Assembly (NCBI GenBank): GCA_028023455.1
Contig: JAQFVV010000013.1
Location: 1,116,001-1,180,000 of the forward strand
Direction: 5' to 3'
Origin: Epiperipatus broadwayi
Lineage: Eukaryota; Onychophora; Udeonychophora; Euonychophora; Peripatidae
Length of the DNA stretch: 64,000 nucleotides
Under the pieces are notes generated by a model. It was given only the letters and a program-made list of their open reading frames with translations. It was not told the DNA's origin and did not search any database. Position 1 is the first letter of the stretch. Every line of letters begins with the position of its first letter. Of this stretch, positions 59,436-64,000 are shown one piece after another. The translations under genes were made by a program, and so were the position numbers.

Positions 59436-59946
59436 GGAAAAAAACAACTGTAATATTGCTTAGTTTTTATTTTTTTTCATCTATTTTTAATTTTGTTAAG
59501 AATAATATTTCTGAAATAATAATCTTTCTAAATTTATCCTGTAAAAATTCTTTGTAGAAGTCATTTTAACAAATTTATCAATAATGGCCTTTAATATCAA
59601 TATGAAAAAAAAACCATATATGATCTTAGAGATCAAATGAAAATGAATTCATTTTTATATATTTAGAAAATTCATACAAAAGACATTTATAGAAATTCTG
59701 ACTTATAAATAATTCTTGTAGTATGCCTATATGAAGATTATGACTTCAGAAATTCTATAAACTTTCAGCACTGCATATTTAATAACTGTTGTTTGTTTAC
59801 AGGTTTGTTAAAATAAATAGTTTTGTTTATAAATGTTTAATTAATTGCATTAATAAAATAATTAACAAAGTATAATTAAATGATAAAATATGATCTTGTT
59901 AATAGTATAATATTACATTAAAGCGATTGTTAGTTCATTCTGATAA
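59436..59946. other. Unassigned A+T-rich spacer
   Basis: A short T tract and AAT units; nothing was recognised. Confidence 0.5.

Positions 59947-59950
<4 letters not shown>

Positions 59951-59997
<47 letters not shown>
59951..59997 (+). repeat. (TG)n microsatellite, about 23 units
   Basis: An uninterrupted TG run, the longest pure dinucleotide tract in the window. Confidence 0.97.
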
Positions 59998-59998
<1 letters not shown>

Positions 59999-61230
59999 AC
60001 TATATGCATGCCTGAATAAAAAAGTTCGAATTCACGTAAGGGTTGGGATTAGATGTTATTGAACTTGTTATGAGTATCTGCAAATGAATTAATGAGTTTG
60101 TCTGACTCTTTATAGAAAAAATAAAATTAAAAAATTATAATTTGTTTTATATATAAAAAAATACATATCACTCTGGTCTTTGAATCGCTTAGAATTTTAA
60201 TTGTTTTTTTAAAGTTATAAAACTTTTTATTGCCTTTTTTAAAATCATGATTTGTTGAGATTCTTATTTAATAAATTGATCAATTTAGTTGAACTCTTGA
60301 ATGTAAATACAGACTTTTTAGTTATTTTGCTTTTCTTTTTATACAAACTCTAGGTAAGTAAAATTTTATTTCTTTGGAAGTCACTTTTTTTTTCTTTATA
60401 TTCTTTTGATTTGGAAGTTCTTCAAGTTGATAACTATTCGTGTCATACAATGGAAGTCTGTGTTTAATCTACAAGTTATTGAAATCCTCTATCAATTGCT
60501 TCAGCACTTCAAAGATCTCTTATACTAGAGAGACAGGTGAAATAAAGGTAACTATGCAAATTTATCAGAAAAATGTTTAAAATCATCTTTTAAGTACTCT
60601 ATAATCAAAAGTGATTTCTATTAATTTTAGAAATTTAAAATGATAATTTACATATATATAAAAAATATTAATAAAACCTGGTTGTTTAAACTAGAATAAT
60701 AAATTTTGGCAGGTAATGCACTTAATTTTATCACGTAATTGTTAATATACTTCTTTCTGTGCAGGTGATTATTCAGTTCAACTTGAGTATTGTAACATAT
60801 AATGCTTGAATAAAAATTATAGTCTTTTCATTTTACCTATGAATTAATAAATAATGTAAAGTGTTGTTTTGGTATAGTATAAAATGTTCATACATAATTG
60901 ATTTGATTACATATTCTATAAGATTATAATGATCATAGGAAATTGTAAACTGGTTAATTAAAAAATGCAAATTTTTTGTCCAAACAAGAGAATTATAAAT
61001 TGAATATAATTTGTTAACAATAGACTAAATCACAATTCTATCTCACATTATTTAACACTTATTTTAAAGCATCCCCTAACTTCAAAGATTTATCAAATGT
61101 TAGATCTGCTCTTTTTCAGAAAAAATGCTCAGATTAAATCTTTTTTGCATCAGCTACCATTTATGTGAAGTTCATTATAGTATTATCATCAATTTGTAAC
61201 CACTATTTTGATTTACAATTGCTTATTTGC
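59998..61230. other. Unassigned stretch
   Basis: A somewhat more complex patch at 60,410-60,560 shows no open frame of note. The rest is A+T-rich. Confidence 0.45.
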
Positions 61231-61244
61231 TATAATGATCTTAA

Positions 61245-61624
61245 GTAATATTCATTAAGGCTGTAGCCTCAAGCACATGTGTATAAAATGCGATAGTAGG
61301 GACCTCTACAGGTCTTAAACCACAAGCTTACTCTTTGGAAGAAAAGAGGGGAACTCTTTTTTACTTCAACGTACTTTCTATTTAAATAGGTGAAGCTGAA
61401 GCGATTCGATCTGAGAGCGTGAAGCTATTCAATACTTCACTAATTAAGTCCACATTTCTTATTGCACATTAATACTCGTGAAATCTTTCGATTTACAAAG
61501 AGTAAGCTTGTGGTTTAAGACCTGTAGAGGTCCCTACTATCGCATTTTATATGCATGTGCTTGAGGTTACAGCCTTAATGAATATTATTTACGTAATCAA
61601 TGTGCGTTTAAATAAATTTATAAT
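61245..61624. mobile_element. Family G palindromic retroposon (copy G2) with 14-bp TSD
   Basis: Flanked by TATAATGATCTTAA at 61,231-61,244 and 61,625-61,638. It has the same outer start (TAATATTCATTAAGGCTG) and the same end (TACGTAATCAATGTGCG, TTTAAATAAATTTATAA) as G1. A large inner deletion leaves a left arm of about 250 bp and a right arm of about 95 bp joined near 61,498. Confidence 0.85.
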
Positions 61625-61638
61625 TATAATGATCTTAA

Positions 61639-63269
61639 AAAATCATTTCAATTTTTGGTGACAATTTTGTAAAACTGATGAAGTAATAGGATAGTTATTT
61701 TATTATAGCTATGTTATTCAAAAACAAAATAGTGACATTCATTCTGAAAATGTACAGGACAGTTTATATACAAGACACCATTACTGTACTGTATATAATA
61801 TTTTGATTATAAACTTAAAATACGATTAATGTACAGTACAGCACTTTATTTAATTTTCATCCAGTGTTCTTACAAGACAGTCAGCACTTCATTAATGAGA
61901 CAGATTCAAAATAAAGATTTTCATCATTAATTCCTATAAAAGAGAAAAGTAATTTCATTCAGTATAATAAATAATTAAATCATATAAGCAAAAAAAAGAT
62001 GTTTTATTCAATATAATAAATAATTAAAATCACATTTTGATGATGTATAAGAATCAAAGAATTAATACTAAATTTTAAAATGTGTACATTAATTTAAAAA
62101 CAATATATCTACTTTCTTTTATATATTAATTTTTATAAACAATATTATGATTATTATAAATGTAAAATTTAGTTATCATCATTGTTATTTTGAAAAGAAA
62201 ATGATTTCATGGATTATACAATTAATAATCAACTTTACATTATCAATGATTAATCAACATAAGTTTTATTTTAAATCAGAATATTGTAATTTGTTTTGGA
62301 CTTATTCAAGTTAATAGCAACATTATCATGAATATAAAATAATATGGTATTTTTAAAAAATACAAAATTCATTCAGCATAAAACTAAAGATAAATTTTGG
62401 TCATATACATACCATTACTGTAATTCAGTCAATAATTATGAATTAAAACTTTTCAGTCAAATTAAACTGTTATTATAAATCTAAAATATTTTTAATAAAA
62501 CAAATGAGGGGAAGAGGAGAATGATTTCATGATTTATGCAATTAATAATCAATTTTATGTGATCAAAAGTTACTAAACCTAAGTTAAAAATAATATGTAC
62601 TCTATTTTCTTGTTTTTAAATTATCTGTTAATTTGTTTGCTATGGTAGATAATATCACCAATGTAAAAAATATATATAGTACTGAAAAAAATACAAATTT
62701 TGGCTATAAATTATTATATTTAATTTTAAATTGTGTATAATATAAATGTTAGCTAAAATATTCAATCAATTAATTTTTGGATTAAAATCTTTATGACTGC
62801 TAATTTTAGTCACTCAAAACTATTTTTGTAAATGTATTGTAAAAAAAAAAGAATGTGAGGAGGTTGATCCATTACGCAGTTAATAATAAATTTTGTATGA
62901 AACTTCATTACAAATAAATTGAAGATTTATGTCTTTAGTTTTTATTTAAGTAATCAGTATCTCTGCTGTCACAATGTATTACATTAGTTGAAAATTTTCT
63001 AAATTTTTCCAATAACATGGCTACTTGCTTAATAAAATGTGATATTTTGTATCAAAAAAACAATGCCATAGCTCATATATTTATATATAATACTGTTTAT
63101 TTAGATCTTCAATGTACATATTGCAAAAGAAGCCTTAAATATTGATTATAATATGCAAACAAGAATCCATTAAATTCTTTTTTGTTGTTGTTGTTTTTTA
63201 ATATGTCAGAATTTTTTCCTTTTAATTTTTTGAAGTTTACAGTTATATAACATTTTCAACTGGAATCAT
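61639..63269. other. Unassigned A+T-rich stretch
   Basis: AATAATCAATTTTATGT-like segments recur near 62,225, 62,540 and 62,880 with a GATTTCATGGATTATACAAT-type lead, a hint of a degenerate tandem of about 320-bp period. No gene was recognised. Confidence 0.4.
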
Positions 63270-63890
63270 GGGATAAATCAATACCACTAAACACTGAATC
63301 AATTTTTCAACCTATGGATCAAGGAATCATCACTACTTTTAAGATGTATTACTTCCAATAATCGTTGCAGCCTCTTGGTGACACTTTGAGTAAGGATGCT
63401 GATATGACAATTCCACAATTCTATAAGAACTTCAATGTAAAAACAGCTGTTGATTTTATAGGTAATGCATAGACTAAAATCACTAGCACATTTTTTAAAC
63501 TTATGTGGAAGAGTCTGTCCACATCTCATTACAGGTGATGAAGTCAAAAATAAATTCACTTTAGTCATATGAAAAATAATTTTTAATCTAATCAAGAAAA
63601 CAAGAATTTACAGAGGTTGATAATGACACCATTGAAGAGCTTTTAGAATCACACGTGGAAGAATTAATTATTGAGGAATTAATGCAACTGGATAAAGAAA
63701 AGGAAGACCATAAAGAAAATATAATCAACAAGCCTGTAGAGAAGAATCTAGACAAGAAAAACTGAAGGAATTTATTTCACATAAGAAGTTTATAAACAGA
63801 ATTTAGATGAGTTTGACTCTGATTTAAAATGTAGCATCAAATTTTAAAATACTTTATGTCAAGAAATTAAACCTTATAAGATGTTGCACA
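63270..63890 (+). pseudogene. Tigger/pogo (CENP-B-like) transposase C-terminal relic
   Basis: The plus strand encodes FQPMDQGIITTFKMYY at about 63,306-63,357, the hallmark block before the last DDE catalytic residue in Tigger/jerky/CENP-B proteins. After frame breaks, DNDTIEELLESHVEELII and EELMQLDKEKED follow at about 63,620-63,710, the conserved acidic segment downstream. Eroded residues of the C-terminal end follow to about 63,890. The N-terminal DNA-binding and first catalytic parts are missing. It shows that an autonomous source for T1/T2-type elements once existed here. Confidence 0.8.
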
Positions 63891-63948
63891 AAAAGAAAAT
63901 CAAAGACACACATCAATAATCCATTTCATTATATATATATATATATTG

Positions 63949-64000
63949 TAACGGGAGAAAGATCTTTGAGATTCGCATATACTGACCCTGGGGGCGCCAC
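63949..64000 (+). mobile_element. Possible start of another TGTAACG-ended element
   Basis: TGTAACGGGAGAAAGATC begins immediately after an AT microsatellite (63,931-63,948), as the 39.65-kb element does with TGTAACGTTT. The G+C-rich GACCCTGGGGGCGCCAC follows at the window edge. Cut off; identity is unproven. Confidence 0.3.

Noticed and set aside
63299-63595. 98-codon minus-strand ORF near the window end
   Set aside because: It is the antisense shadow of the Tigger transposase relic read on the plus strand.

Overview
The window is about three-quarters A+T, very gene-poor and packed with decayed retroelements, foldback (palindromic) repeats and microsatellites. The recognisable families are RTE-type and Jockey/CR1-like non-LTR retrotransposons, a Penelope-like endonuclease fragment, pogo/Tigger DNA transposons and tRNA-headed SINEs. 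Together they point to an invertebrate metazoan nuclear genome. The lineage cannot be fixed from the sequence. No complete host gene was found. One short minus-strand open stretch (15,265-15,438) could be a real exon but is unidentified, so the window may be intergenic or lie inside a very large intron.

Layout. 0.1-2.9 kb and 9.4-12.7 kb: two relics of one RTE family, both minus strand, the second split by a 727-bp insertion. 6.7-7.9, 47.9-50.6 and 57.7-58.7 kb: three other non-LTR relics, all minus strand. 35.9-36.9 and 43.4-44.5 kb: two Tigger-like non-autonomous elements with TA duplications; 63.3-63.9 kb: a broken Tigger/CENP-B-like transposase. 39.65-41.03 kb: a probable solo LTR set in an AT microsatellite. 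46.15-46.68 kb: a Penelope-like endonuclease fragment inside an inverted repeat. 29.5-33.1 kb: a 3.5-kb palindrome. Smaller palindromes lie near 13.5, 20.7, 24.5, 34.4, 41.4, 53.6 and 61.4 kb.

The main result is a set of sequences that read as hammerhead self-cleaving ribozymes (CUGANGA, stem II, GAAA, short stem III, a UH cleavage site and stem I). They occur in at least three unrelated repeat families, here called A, B and C, on both strands. Family A (about 335-345 bp, with a tRNA-like A/B-box segment) has cores at 18.0, 24.6, 34.05, 38.04, 38.22, 56.75, 56.82, 56.89, 58.87 and 59.30 kb. Family B is a tRNA-Gly-like SINE with cores at 37.54 and 55.20 kb and relics at 8.74 and 23.82 kb. Family C has cores at 10.17, 10.69 and 28.41 kb. 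Stem III is short and often self-complementary, as in hammerheads thought to work as dimers.

Several of these elements, and a related palindrome family G without a visible hammerhead, are longer than one monomer, circularly permuted and joined head-to-head. The monomer periods are 334, 377 and 346 bp. Three insertions have clear 13-14-bp target-site duplications. This is what would be expected if small self-cleaved circular RNAs were copied more than once around and inserted by a LINE reverse transcriptase. The RTE/Jockey-like elements present could be the source of that enzyme. This model is inference; the motifs, periods and duplications are directly visible.
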